A program made the translations under genes and the position numbers. The notes below the pieces were generated by a model. It made no database searches. It was not told the origin of the DNA and saw only the letters and a list, made by a program, of their open reading frames with translations. A stretch of 64,000 nt of DNA from Megalobrama amblycephala (lineage: Eukaryota > Chordata > Actinopteri > Cypriniformes > Xenocyprididae): assembly GCF_018812025.1 (NCBI RefSeq), contig NC_063052.1:19980914-20044913 (forward strand), given 5' to 3'. Numbering within the stretch: the stretch's first letter is position 1; every line of letters starts with the position of its first letter. Below, piece by piece: positions 1 to 10,430 of the stretch.

Positions 1-606
1 GGAGAGGTGTTATATTTCTGCTTCCATCTTGGCTAAGGTTTAGCAAACTGCTAATTTTCACTAGTCACCCAGTAAAGTAATCAACAGGTCAATGTTTACT
101 TGATGTAAATGACTCACCCTACGTCGTGCACCAGCATCAGCAGGTTTTGTTGTTCAATTTACAGACTGTGAGTAAAGAGACTGTCTGAAGAGTCTTTAAA
201 TATATCCTTTTTAAAGCATCACCAATAAAGCCTTCCAAGCAGTACTTTAGTAACAAATCTTCTGCCTTCAACAATAAACTTCAAGACAATTACTGTCAGA
301 ATCTAAGCAAGCAGATTAGTGCCTTTGGTGTGTCATGTTTTTTATGTGTCTCATCAGTGTTTATAAGATATTTAAAAACAGTTTAAACATTAAAAATGTG
401 TCTTGAGACCAGTTTTGTTCTGGAACACAGCAAGCCCTATGTGAACGGGCTGGCCATTAAGAAAAGTGTCCATCAGTGTCATTAAACCAGATTCCAACTA
501 GTTGTTCAGATAACCCACCAAAATGTAAAAAAAATGTTGAGTGGTGTTGGATATCTCTAGTGTGTGTGTCATACAGGGGACTGTTCTCTTTCATCTCTGT
601 CCTGTT

Positions 607-608
<2 letters not shown>
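1..608. other. Non-coding stretch, nothing recognised
   Basis: AT-rich sequence with stops in all frames. No splice-bounded open frame, RNA gene or clear inverted repeat was seen. The short open frames at its right end only exist because of the adjoining CA tract. Confidence 0.5.

Positions 609-691
<83 letters not shown>
609..691. repeat. (AC)n microsatellite
   Basis: An uninterrupted AC dinucleotide array of about 83 bp. The long His/Thr or Cys/Val frames across it are translations of the repeat and not genes. It abuts the left half of the dispersed repeat that starts at 692; in fish that repeat is commonly flanked by CA arrays. Confidence 0.97.
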
Positions 692-694
<3 letters not shown>

Positions 695-860
695 TTGTTT
701 TTGTGAATTGTGGGGACATTCCATAGACGTAATGGTTTTTATACTGTACAAACCATATTTTCTATCGCCTACACCAACCCTACACCTAAACCTACCCATC
801 ATTTTTACATCTACCCATGCACATTTTTACTTTCTCAAAAAACTCATTCTGTATGATTTA
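692..860 (+). repeat. Left part of a dispersed teleost repeat split by a Tc1 element
   Basis: Contains the block GTGGGGACATTCCATAGACG followed by the run around TACACCAACCCTACACC, a very common fish repeat. It stops at a TA at 859-860. The expected continuation resumes after the Tc1-like element at 2432 (TAAGCCTTTTGAAAAATGGG), so the two halves form one interrupted copy. Related fragments lie at 27605-27645 and 57373-57540. Confidence 0.8.
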
Positions 861-2431
861 CAGTGGGTACGGAAAGTATTCAGACCCCCTTAAATTTTTC
901 ACTCTTTGTTATATTGCAGCCATTTGCTAAAATCATTTAAGTTCATTTTTCCTCATTAATGTACACACAGCACCCCATATTGACAGAAAAACACAGAATT
1001 GTTGACATTTTTGCAGATTTATTAAAAAAGAAAAACTGAATTATTCAGATTAGATTCAGATTATTCAGACAAGTATTCAGACCCTTTGCTGTGACACTCA
1101 TATATTTAACTCAGGTGCTGTCCATTTCTTCTGATCATCCTTGAGATGGTTCTATACCTTCATTTGAGTCCAGCTGTGTTTGATTATACTGATTGGACTT
1201 GATTAGGAAAGCCACACACCTGTCTATATAAGACCTTACAGCTCACGGTGCATGTCAGAGCAAATGAGAATCATGAGGTCAAAGGAACCGCCTGAAAAGC
1301 TCAGAGACAGAATTGTGGCAAGGCACAGATCTGGCCAAGGTTACAAAAAAAGTTCTGCTGCACTTAAGGTTCCCAAGAGCACAGTGGCCTCCATAATCCT
1401 TAAAGACGTTTGGGATGACCAGAACCCTTCCTAGAGCTGGCCGTCTGGCCAAACTGAGCTATCGGGGGAGAAGAGCCTTGGTGAGAGAGGTAAAGAAGAA
1501 CCCAAAGATCACTGTGGCTGAGCTCCAGAGATGCATTCGGGAGATGGGAGAAGTTGTAGAAAGTCAACCATCACTGCAGCCCTCTACCAGTTGGGGTTTT
1601 ATGGCAGAGTGGCCCGACAGAAGCCTCTCCTCAGTGCAAGACACATGAAAGCCCGCATGGAGTTTGCTAAAAAACACCTGAAGGACTCCAAGATGGTGAG
1701 AAATAATATTCTCTGGTCTGATGAGACCAAGATAGAACTTTTTGGCCTTAATTCTAAGCGGTATGTGTGGAGAAAACCAGGCACTGCTCATCACCTGTCC
1801 AATAGAGTCCCAACAGTGAAGCATGGTGGTGGCAGCATCATGCTGTGGGGGTGTTTTTCAGCTGCAGGGACAGGACGACTGGTTGCAATCGAGGGAAAGA
1901 TGAATGCAGCCAAGTACAGGGATATCCTGGACGAAAACCTTCTCCAGAGTTCTCAGGACCTCAGACTGGGCCGAAGGTTTACCTTCCAACAAGACAATGA
2001 CCCTAAGCACACAGCTAAAATAACGAAGGAGTGGCTTCACAACAACTCTGTGACTGTTCTTAAACCCAATTGAGCATCTGACAGAATTGGAGAGGATCTG
2101 CAAGGAGGAATGGCAGAGGATCCCCAAATCCAGGTGTGAAAAACTTGTTGCATCTTTCCCCAAAAGACTTATGGCTGTATTGGATCAAAAGGGTGCTTCT
2201 ACTAAATACTGAACAAAGGGTCTGAATACTTAGGACCATGTGATATTTCAGTTTTTCTTTTTTAATAAATCTGCAAAAATGTCAACAATTCTGTGTTTTT
2301 CTGTCAATATGGGGTGCTGTGTGTACATTAATGAGGAAAAAAAAAATGAACTTAAATGATTTTAGCAAATGGCTGCAGTATAACAAAGAGTGAAAAATTT
2401 AAGGGGGTCTGAATACTTTCCGTACCCACTG
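861..2431 (+). mobile_element. Tc1-like DNA transposon, 1571 bp, both ends present
   Basis: The ends are CAGTGGGTACGGAAAGTATT and its reverse complement, in long inverted terminal repeats of about 210-230 bp (861-1088 and 2218-2431). The outer end motif with ATTCAGACCC recurs at the inner edge of each ITR, which is the IR/DR layout of many fish Tc1 elements. TA dinucleotides at 859-860 and 2432-2433 are the expected target duplication. The element carries one broken transposase (+) and is presumably immobile on its own. It sits inside the repeat 692-860/2432-2566. Confidence 0.96.
1252..2212 (+). pseudogene. Tc1-like transposase, frame-broken
   Basis: The protein of this family binds the element's ITRs and cuts and pastes it at TA sites. 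The N-terminal helix-turn-helix part (RDRIVARHRSGQGYKK, KVPKSTVASII) is in the frame of 1252. The linker (TRTLPRAGR, RRALVREV) runs in the next frame from about 1415. The catalytic part returns to the first frame from about 1531. The first catalytic D is in WSDET (codon 1720-1722) and the second in QQDNDPKH (1993-1995). The third acidic residue (NPIEHL, codon 2072-2074) is still encoded but lies in another frame: a deletion just before 2062 removed the usual W-SQSPD stretch and a second deletion removed sequence after EHL. The last frame ends at TGA 2210-2212. At least three frame disruptions plus deletions make this a non-functional copy. The start at 1252 is the first ATG of the conserved frame; 1273 is an alternative. 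Confidence 0.95.
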
Positions 2432-2566
2432 TATAAGCCTTTTGAAAAATGGGGACATGGGGTAATGTCCTCATAAGTCACCCTCTCCTTGTAATACCTA
2501 TGTCAAACCCATGTCATTATACAAATTTGTGTCCTGATATGTCACAAAATTGCACGCACATACACA
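2432..2566 (+). repeat. Right part of the dispersed repeat split by the Tc1 element
   Basis: Continues the repeat of 692-860, with AATGTCCTCATAAGTCACCC, a block reading TCCTTGTAATACCTATGTCA, and TGTCCTGATATGTCAC near the end. GGGGACATT near the left edge (712-720) and AATGTCCTC here are roughly inverted with respect to each other, so the parent repeat has palindromic ends. Confidence 0.75.
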
Positions 2567-4144
2567 CATGTTGGTACACCATTATGACTACTTTCTATAG
2601 GCGTGTGTGTATATGTATATATTAGAAAACATGATAGTGTACTGTATATATTGTCAAGCAGTGATAAAAAGAATATTTTGCTACATTTGAACATTTTTTT
2701 TAGGCAGTAGCTTATTTAATCATCTAGCTTGGCTTTAAAGCTGCATGTACTAACAGTGTGGCAGAAAAACCACATGCACTGTAGCATTTTGTTCATGTTG
2801 CACTGCTGGAGGAACGCTTGTTTCTTGCAAAGTATTTTTTTAATAGCTGAGCTGTCAAGCTACTGAAACATTTCATTAAGTTAGTAGAGTTACTTTACTT
2901 AGTGATTCTCCAACACGGGTCTAATCACAGTGCAGACAGCTGTGTTCTGCTGTTATGGCAACAAGAATTTTTCTAATGTTTTCCAGATGACAGGTCGGAT
3001 CATACAATAGTACATGAATATGTAGATTCGGTTTCCAAGCTTTACACAGGCTTGACGTGGAGCAAGTGTGTTTGTTTTTCCCATGGCTGGTTGTTTGGAA
3101 GTGCAAATGGAGGCATGCGCCGCTCATAACATCATTTATGCAGTGTTTGAACGAAGTTGAATCTGAATCTACTGTACTTGCTTTGAAATGTAGCACATGG
3201 CTCAAAACATTCAAGGTTTCATTATACTGAGACCTTAGGGAGAAAACCTGCCTGAAAACAAAAAACAAACAAACAAATAAAACAAAAACAACAAAAATAA
3301 TAATAATACAAAAATAAAATAAAATAAAATAAAAACAGATTGTTGACTTGAATAAGCTATTTTAGTGTGTGCGAATGCAGTGCTGCCAGCGGCTCACGTT
3401 TGTTGCTGTTTTGGTACTTATTGTTCATTTACAGTGTTACACAGCACTAACACCAGTGACTGTGTGATGGGAAATATATTACACGTTCTTGCAATCACAT
3501 GTTCCCAGTATATCTGTTGAGTTTGGGTTGATTGGGACTCTGGGGGTTTGAATCAAATCATTTTCCTCATGGCTTCCACATGCTGTGTCTCCTCCAGCGA
3601 TGTGTGTTTGTATTCTCCTCTGAGATACTGCAGATATATATATCAGATATACAAACTAATTTCCCCAATTTACTCTTAGATTTAAAACCTTTCATGAGTC
3701 AAAAGCAGCTCTGAAGAGCTGGAGAAGGAAAGAAACTGTTTTAAAGGCACTCTTATTGTTCTCTGTGGATGTCCATGGCAGCATCTGCTCAAGCCATTGA
3801 AAATGATGACAATTACTATTGTTTTTGAAGTAAATGACTACAGCTGACTGAAATATATAGGCTATATGCACCATATCAGTCTGTCTGATATAAAGAGCAC
3901 AGCTGAATGATTCAGAAAGTCAGTGGATCATGTCAGTCCACCAGTGGAATAAGGAAATAAATGCCACCCATAAATGCCATGTTCAGTGATTTAAAGGAGT
4001 ATTTGCTCTGTTGTCTGTGGTCTTAAAAGACTAGTTCACTCTAAAGGCTGTTTCTTGATCTTCGGGCCTTTTTGTTGAAGGGGTTGGTTTTTATTACAAT
4101 TAACAGATTGTTATATGAAGTTCACATATTGAAAACTTTGTAAC
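2567..4144. other. Intron-like non-coding sequence with an A-rich simple repeat
   Basis: No supported gene. An A-rich low-complexity run of AAAC/AAAT units occupies about 3258-3336. The remaining short open frames have no splice signals or recognisable domains. Confidence 0.5.
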
Positions 4145-4975
4145 ATGACCATAGACTGTAAAAAAATATGGACGTAGTGTCCGTGACGTCACCCGTAGAT
4201 TTCTGAAGAGCAGTTTTGAGGCGAAAATGAGGCCGCTGAAAAAAATCATCGTTCTTCAAGAAATTATGCAACCTGGGCAGCGTTTATGTTGTAAAACTGT
4301 ATAATCATATATCTCACAAAAAAATGAGCCTATGTCCAAAATGCAGCAGTTTTAGTTATAATATCCAAGCAGTGTTGTCGGAGTTTGTGGTGTCTTGAGA
4401 GGGATATTCTCCAGCCATAGTCATAGTAAATCTCACGAACAAAACTTTTAGCCAATGCCACGACGATCCTTTCCTTCCGCATGCATGCACATCTACACAG
4501 ACGCACATCTGTCTCGACCATTAACGTAGCAAACCATATTATTTTATAATTGTATAAAATAATCCCGAAAAAAGCACAAACACAGCAGAGATGCCAAATT
4601 CAGCGGCTGGAATTAGCTGAGGTAACATGACGGCTCATAGACAGCAGCGCGATCCACCTGTCACTCAAGTGACCATGCCCTTAATTATGCAGAGCTTTAA
4701 GGCTTAATATAATTTAAACAGATGAGTTATAAAAAAAAATCACCCCCCTCAGAGTGGTCATGAAGGGCAACATTAGCAATATAGAACAAAACCACAATTT
4801 GTACCAACCTGTAAACATGTTTTTTTTCTGCTGTAAAATTGGCCATTTTAACATGGGACTCAATGAGATTCTGCTCTCTTTTGGAGCCTGTCCCTAGCGG
4901 CCAGTCGATGATTGCAGTTTAAGTCACTTCCATATTGGCCTCAAGAGAAACTGGGGGAGGTTACCGCTTGAACAT
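4145..4975. repeat. Dispersed fish repeat of about 0.8 kb
   Basis: Opens with ATAGACTGTAAAAAAATATG and a GTCCGTGACGTCACCCG block, and closes with a block containing GGCCTCAAGAGAAACTGGG and TTACCGCTTG. I recognise the opening as a widespread cyprinid interspersed repeat. No protein frame is evident, so the class is uncertain; a non-autonomous DNA element is most likely. Confidence 0.6.
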
Positions 4976-5169
4976 GACCTACTTTTGCTACTTTTCAAAT
5001 GGCTTTTATTCACAGATTTTATTGTTTTAGCCTTTTCCCAGACCTTTCAATCTATTTTTTTTTTGTATTTTCGACCTACTTTTGCTACTTTTCAAATGGC
5101 TTTTATTCACAGATTTTATTGTTTTAGCCTTTTCCCAGACCTTTCAATCTATTTTTTTTTTGTATTTTC
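4976..5169. repeat. Perfect 97-bp tandem duplication
   Basis: 4976-5072 and 5073-5169 are identical, including an internal run of ten T. Each unit begins GACCTACTTTTGCTAC and ends TTTGTATTTTC. The open frame at 4985-5263 exists because the duplicated unit happens to lack stops in one frame. The identity indicates a recent duplication or an assembly duplication. Confidence 0.95.
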
Positions 5170-6048
5170 ATACATTTTGAAACAAAATAAAGTTTCTTCA
5201 AATGTTTATATAATTGTACACAGAAAAAAAAAAGCAAATATCACTTGCGACCAGAATATTTAGGCCTATTTCATTTCCAATTAAGAATGTACATTTGTCA
5301 AATTATGCAAAAAACATGAAAACGTGATTTATTCGGTGTGATCAATACATATTCGGTATGATCTATGTAGACACACTATCGTTCGGGCTGTCACAATTCC
5401 TCGATTGAAATCGAGTACTCGGTTAAAAAAAGTCCTCGATTGCAATTTACCAGCAAAATACCGGATGTGGCGCATTCCATGGACGAGAATCCATGAACCG
5501 CATTATTAGACTGTTTTCTAAGGCTGCACAATGTATTAAAAACATTTAAAAAGCACACTATATCATACTGTGCATTCACAAAGGCTGTGATTTAATTAAA
5601 TAAATGTGCGTGTAGGCATATACAGTATATATACGAGCAATATCACATGAGTAGCCATGCGATATGGCTGTTTATACAACTTTTCATTCTGGTTCTCGAA
5701 TCTGATTGGCTGAGAGTTGTGCAATATTCTAGTGATAACAGCACTCCTACCCTTTTCACCATTTGTATCACTCCACTTGAAGCGAATGTCCTGGCGGCAG
5801 AGCAAATCAACCATATTTTTTACAAATACTAGCTAGACTTGTTGTACCACAAACTGTAGTTTTAAGAATTTTTAGGCAAGAATGTACTTGTTTAGACCTG
5901 AAATTTGTCACTCATATTTAATTTAATTTAATGTAATGTTTTCTGAGATGCAAGTTCCAGGCCGTCAGCAGATGTTCAGTGCTCGTGTACCAGCCAAGAA
6001 CAGCTTCATCTCGGCCAGTGCTTCGGGGATTTGCCGCTGGCTCTTATA
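5170..6048. other. Non-coding stretch with repeat fragments
   Basis: A fragment near 5385-5470 carries CCTCGATTGAAATCGAGTAC, a short perfect palindrome-like motif. A second fragment at 5692-5800 carries CTGATTGGCTGAGAGTTGTG and AACAGCACTCCTACCC, typical of a common cyprinid repeat. No gene is supported. Confidence 0.5.
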
Positions 6049-6887
6049 GGGGCGGTTTCCCGGACAGGGTTTAAATTAAGCCAGGATAGGCCTTAATCCA
6101 GAATAGTTAATTGTGGCTTAAAAAAAATGGCTTTCTGAAACACAGATTAAGTTAAGATTACTAAAACCTGGACTGTGGAGTCCTGAATTAAAATAAACTA
6201 GATAAATTTAAAACCAACTGTGCTAATCTGAATTAGTATGAGAGAGATTGCCTGTAAAACATGGAATGAACCAAGAAAAGCTTAAAATTGCATGGAACTG
6301 AGAAGCAAATCCAAGGAAAACAATTGCAGCAAAAAATACTCCAATATAAAAATTTAACTAAACAAGAGACATTTATTTTACAGCAAGCAAAATACATCAG
6401 ATGTGAAAAAAAAAAAAAGAAATGTCTGGAAATCTGTTTGTAATTAATTATTTTTAAACAGATGAATTCTATATATATAATAATCATATGATTGTTAATG
6501 CTTTTGTTTTGTCCTTTACATAGCAACAAACTAAACATAACTATTTACACATGTGATAATCAGTGTTGGCAGTCGAGAAATGGTTTGATAGAAATTGATT
6601 TAGTAGAAATGGGCTGGTTTGATCCAAAGCACTATCATAGTTGTTGCTTCGTTATATAAAAAGGCAATTCTTGTTAGCAGGTCCTCAAACCAAGCACAAT
6701 CTCAACACTTCACAACAACGGTAATCTCCAAAAAACACAAACATAACAAAAACCTTTACATAATAGAACATTAAACAGTAAGACGTCACTCCATATTCTC
6801 ATCTTTCTAAAAAAAATGCATAAAATAACACTTTTTCAACATTTACTCTCTCACTTCAGCCCAGTGCAAAGCATGATGGGAAGTGAT

Positions 6888-6939
<52 letters not shown>

Positions 6940-7195
6940 AGAAATACATGTATCTTCTTTGAAACACAACATTAATCTGAAGTTAAACCTGCCTCCTGGT
7001 AGGTTTAATTTAAACCTCAATTTAGTCCTGGAGTCACTCTAGTCTTCCTCCAGGAAATCAGTTTATTAAACTTTGGACTATACTAAGTCTAGGACTATTT
7101 TAAACCATGACAGAGAAAGCAGATTTCTGTTAATCTGGTTTAAAGGGCCATTTTATTCTAGGACTAGGCTTAATCTCTGTCCGGGAAACCACCCC
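6049..7195. mobile_element. Non-autonomous DNA element with GGGGYGGTTTCCCGG ends
   Basis: The left end GGGGCGGTTTCCCGGACAGG matches the inverted right end CTGTCCGGGAAACCACCCC. The arms then share the AAGCC/GGACTAGGC..TTAA pattern for some distance. ATA flanks both sides (6046-6048 and 7196-7198), which may be a 3-bp target duplication; three bases would fit the PIF/Harbinger class, although ATA is not its usual TWA target. No transposase frame is present. A (TA)n tract at about 6885-6935 has expanded inside. A fragment of the same family lies at 30868-30950. Confidence 0.75.
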
Positions 7196-7790
7196 ATAGT
7201 GTTCAAACATGAGATATAATTCATTTTGGGTACATAAAATGGGAAATCTTTGGTCTTATTAATCCATTACTTGTTCCTGAGCAAATCAAATTGGGCTATG
7301 TTAAATTTAATAATTTAATATTTACGCTATATTTATTATGATTTAAAATATCATAAATTAAACATATACATCTTTAACATGCATTTAGATATGGTGAATT
7401 GTTCATTTCATAACAACTTCAAATGTGACCAGCATTTGTTTCTGAGTTACACTTTTAATCATATATTTACATCAGAACAATAGCTTGTGGTGAGCCATCT
7501 TCTCATGATGGTGTGTATTGGATGTGTGTGTAATTGGTGCATCTTAATAAGCACATCCACTGTGTTAGCTTATAATTACAGTAGATCACACTCTTACAGT
7601 GTTAATTGCCAAGTGTTTCTGTTGCAAACACCCGCAACGCACCACTTTTGCCCTACGCTTAGTGACATTATATTGATGTTATTATGCAAGTCCTTGCAAC
7701 TTTTACTTTTAATTTGTGCCTTGTTTTGACCCCATCTGGCATAGTACTGACCTTGTGCAGCTGACACCAGTTGTCCATCTCTCTAAACAG
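7196..7790. other. Non-coding stretch, ends in a possible splice acceptor
   Basis: No gene or repeat recognised. The last bases, TCTCTCTAAACAG, could act as a 3' splice site for the open frame that follows. Confidence 0.35.
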
Positions 7791-7921
7791 GTGTGTATGT
7801 TTGTGCCAGTGTCCACCTGTTCTCCCAGTACACCCCTCTGAGAGCTGCAGTTGGCCGGGTGGCTGACCTTGGTGCTGCTGAGGGCATGTCGGAGTTCATA
7901 GAGGCAATGCGGCAATTTTGA
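7791..7921 (+). CDS. Candidate terminal coding exon of an unidentified protein
   Basis: After a plausible acceptor (CTCTCTAAACAG at 7779-7790), two bases and then 42 sense codons (7793-7918) run to a TGA at 7919-7921. The frame would be entered in phase 1. The translation has ordinary soluble-protein composition, with segments VHLFSQYTPLRAAVGRVADL and then EFIEAMRQF before the stop, and the exon is GC-richer than its surroundings. An AATAAA occurs at about 8222-8227, which would give a 3' UTR of about 300 bp. I do not recognise the family and see no upstream exon. The block that begins at the last codons is repeated at 9138. It could equally be a chance frame or an exon relic. Confidence 0.25.
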
Positions 7922-8045
7922 TTGATGGATGCAGCAGTGCGGGTCATGTTGACCTCTTGTTAGGTCATTTTCACATGTGACGTTGATCTGGTAACTAGTC
8001 AGTGTGAGTGTTTAAGGCCTTTCTTGGCATGTGACTTTATAATGA
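7916..8045 (+). repeat. First copy of a direct repeat (about 120 bp)
   Basis: Shares TTTTGATTGATGG, CAGTGCGGGT, GATCTGGTAACTAGTCAGTG and TGAGTGTTTAAGG with 9138-9262 in the same orientation and order. It starts at the last codons of the candidate exon that ends at 7921. Confidence 0.8.
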
Positions 8046-8238
8046 AATCGTTTCATCATGCAGTCAATCTCATGCTTTAATCCTGTTGATTCACTATAAT
8101 ACACAGTTTATTTCTGACTTTCAGGGTTTATCACAGGCTTTCAGTTTGTGTGTTTCTTGCTGACATTAAAAGTCTGAAGCTTTAGCTGTATAGTGGGACT
8201 GTTTTTGTTGGCGGAAGAAAAAAATAAATGAAATGTAC

Positions 8239-8880
8239 TACCAATCAAAAGTTTGGAACAATTAAGATTTTTAAAAGTTTTTGAAAGAAGTCTCTTACGC
8301 TCACCAAGGCTGCATTTATTTGATCAAAAATACAGTAAAAACGGTAATATTCCGAAATATTATTACAAATTAAAAGAACTGTTTTCAATTTGAATATAGT
8401 TTAAAATATAATTTTTTCCTGTGATGGCAAAGCTGAATTTTCAGCATTATTACTCCAGTCTTCAGATTTTTTTTCTAATATGCTGATTTTAGTGCTATAA
8501 TCAATTGTCATTGGTACTCAATTATTAAAGTGCCCATATTATGGCATTTGAAAGGTTTGAGTCCCCAACAACCGGTTCACAGACATGCAAGGTCAAAAAA
8601 CTCTTTCATTGTCTTATAATATGTATTTATTTTGACCACTGATTCTTCATGTTTGGGCAGTGTTTAAGGGGTTTCAAGTTTTACAAGTTTTGCTGCTTAA
8701 CACTGTGGAAATCATGAAACTTTTTTAGGATTCTTTGTTGAATAGAAAATTTAAAAGAACCACATTCAATTAAAATCTTTTGTAACATTATAAATGTTTT
8801 ACTGTCACTTTTGATCAGTTTAATCCTTGTTGAATAAAATTATTAATTTCTTTTTCTTTACCCCAAACTTTTGGATGGTA
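8239..8880. mobile_element. MITE of the CAAAAGTTTGG family, with a nested fragment
   Basis: The ends TACCAATCAAAAGTTTGG and CCAAACTTTTGGATGGTA are inverted repeats starting and ending in TA. Between them lie the family's blocks (AAGGCTGCATTTATTTGATC, CCTGTGATGGCAAAGCTGAA). A second repeat fragment, recognised by AAAGTGCCCATATTATGGCA and AACCGGTTCACAGACATGCA, sits at about 8524-8640. Other copies occur at 27797, 32794 and 63933. No protein is encoded. Confidence 0.8.
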
Positions 8881-9137
8881 TTTTTTCACGGTTTCCACAT
8901 TGATAATAATAAGAAATGTTCAATGTGATCATAAAATTAGCATATTAGAATGATTTATACACATGTTGTTTTTGCATTTTTCTTACATTTTTGTCCATTT
9001 CTAGGTGTCCTTGCTTATCAATACATTTATTTCTAGGTGTCTAGGTGATTACTTTTGCCTGTGTTTTTACTGTAATCATTTTGCGTGTGTTAAATTGATT
9101 TTTAATTTACAACCCATTATGGGTTCATTTCATTTAA

Positions 9138-9262
9138 TTTTGATTAATGAATATCAGTGCGGGTTAGGCTGACCTTTCGTTAGGTAATTTGATCTGGTAA
9201 CAAGTCAGTGTGAGTGTCTAAGGTCTTCCTTGGTGGTCAGGGCACGTGACTTGAAAATGAAA
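9138..9262 (+). repeat. Second copy of the direct repeat of 7916-8045
   Basis: A diverged copy in the same orientation, about 1.2 kb downstream. It keeps TTTTGATTAATGA, CAGTGCGGGTT, GATCTGGTAACAAGTCAGTG and TGAGTGTCTAAGG. It lacks about 15 bases around the CATGTGACG segment and carries an extra GGTGGTCAGGGC near its end. Confidence 0.8.
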
Positions 9263-9344
9263 ATTTACCATCATTCACACACCCTCATGCTGTTCTGGAC
9301 CTTCTTTCCTGCACACACACCCTGAGCTCTTCTGATCTGTACCT

Positions 9345-9397
9345 ATACACACACACACACACACACACTTAGAGATGAGAGTCAGAGCTCAGACAAC

Positions 9398-9481
<84 letters not shown>

Positions 9482-9519
9482 AGAGATGAGAGTCAGAGCT
9501 CAGACAACACACGCACACA

Positions 9520-9551
<32 letters not shown>

Positions 9552-9555
9552 TCAA
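9345..9555. repeat. CA array with a duplicated 40-bp minisatellite unit
   Basis: Long (CA)n tracts are interrupted twice by the same unit, TTAGAGATGAGAGTCAGAGC followed by TCAGACAACACACGCACAC (about 9369-9408 and 9480-9519). The block therefore grew by duplication of unit plus CA tract. A further short CA tract lies at 9721-9740. Confidence 0.93.
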
Positions 9556-10079
9556 AAGATGGCATCTTTTTCATTTCCTGTTCTCTTCTTTCTCCTTAAT
9601 GGCTTTGCATGATTCTACTTTGCTCCATTTCTTTTTTATCACTCCATTTATTTTCACATTTACTTCACTCGGCTCATTTGAAGTTTGTCCTCTTCTCTCT
9701 TCTTCTTTGTCCTCTTGCTCACACACACACACACACACACTTACAGAACGTGACAGGGCATTAGTCGGTGAGTGCATCATAAGAGTGTGTTTGGTCACGC
9801 TGCTGTACATGTTGGAGGAGGAAGTCACATTATCGACTGCTGTGTTCTTTGATGCAGAGGAATATGGTCTGTTGAATGTCAAATAAATAAAAACTAAAAC
9901 AATATATATTCATAAATACATGTAATAATATATAAATATAAAAAAAGTGTATATGAAATTTAAACATAAATATTGTGAATAGTGGCGTGCGTACATGTCA
10001 ATGTGTTTTGGGTAGTACAAGTAGTCTATATCCTTTATTCTGCCATAGAATGCATTTTAAATTCTCACTTATTATATTG
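9556..10079. other. Non-coding stretch, nothing recognised
   Basis: AT-rich sequence without splice-bounded frames. The short open frames near 9571-9886 have no family signature. Confidence 0.45.
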
Positions 10080-10430
10080 GGGAAACATTCCTCTACGTAC
10101 AATCCACTGCCGTTTCCAGCTGATGAACACTAGTGGCAGTTAAACACCAACAACTTCTTTTCCTTTTCACACAAATTATGACTGATTTTTGACCTCAAAA
10201 CACTTTTACCATAGTTCATGATTTGTAAACTAATACATTTTGACATTTGCATCGCATAACCAGCTCCATATGAGTCACTTTGCAGATGTAGCAAACTTGC
10301 TCAGTATCTCACCCAGTACAGCATTTAAAAATAACCCTGGTTTAATAATAGCTGATGTTCTTTTACTCAGAAATTGTGAATCTTTATCTTGCTAACTTCT
10401 TGTACATTGTGTATCATTCAGTGATTTCTT
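10080..10430 (-). repeat. Dispersed repeat 'family R', reverse copy
   Basis: Read on the minus strand, it carries blocks also found at 26280-26570 and 34617-34830: a CACTAGTG..CAGCTGGAAA block, an AGCTGGTTATG(C/T)(A/G)ATGCA block and a TAGTTTACAAATCATG block. The spacing of blocks is similar in all copies. No frame is conserved between copies, so the element class is unknown. Confidence 0.65.

Noticed and set aside
457..893. Several 60-109 codon open frames on both strands
   Set aside because: They are translations of the AC array plus random flanks.
4985..5263. A 92-codon frame with an internal repeated peptide
   Set aside because: It arises from the 97-bp tandem duplication of non-coding DNA.
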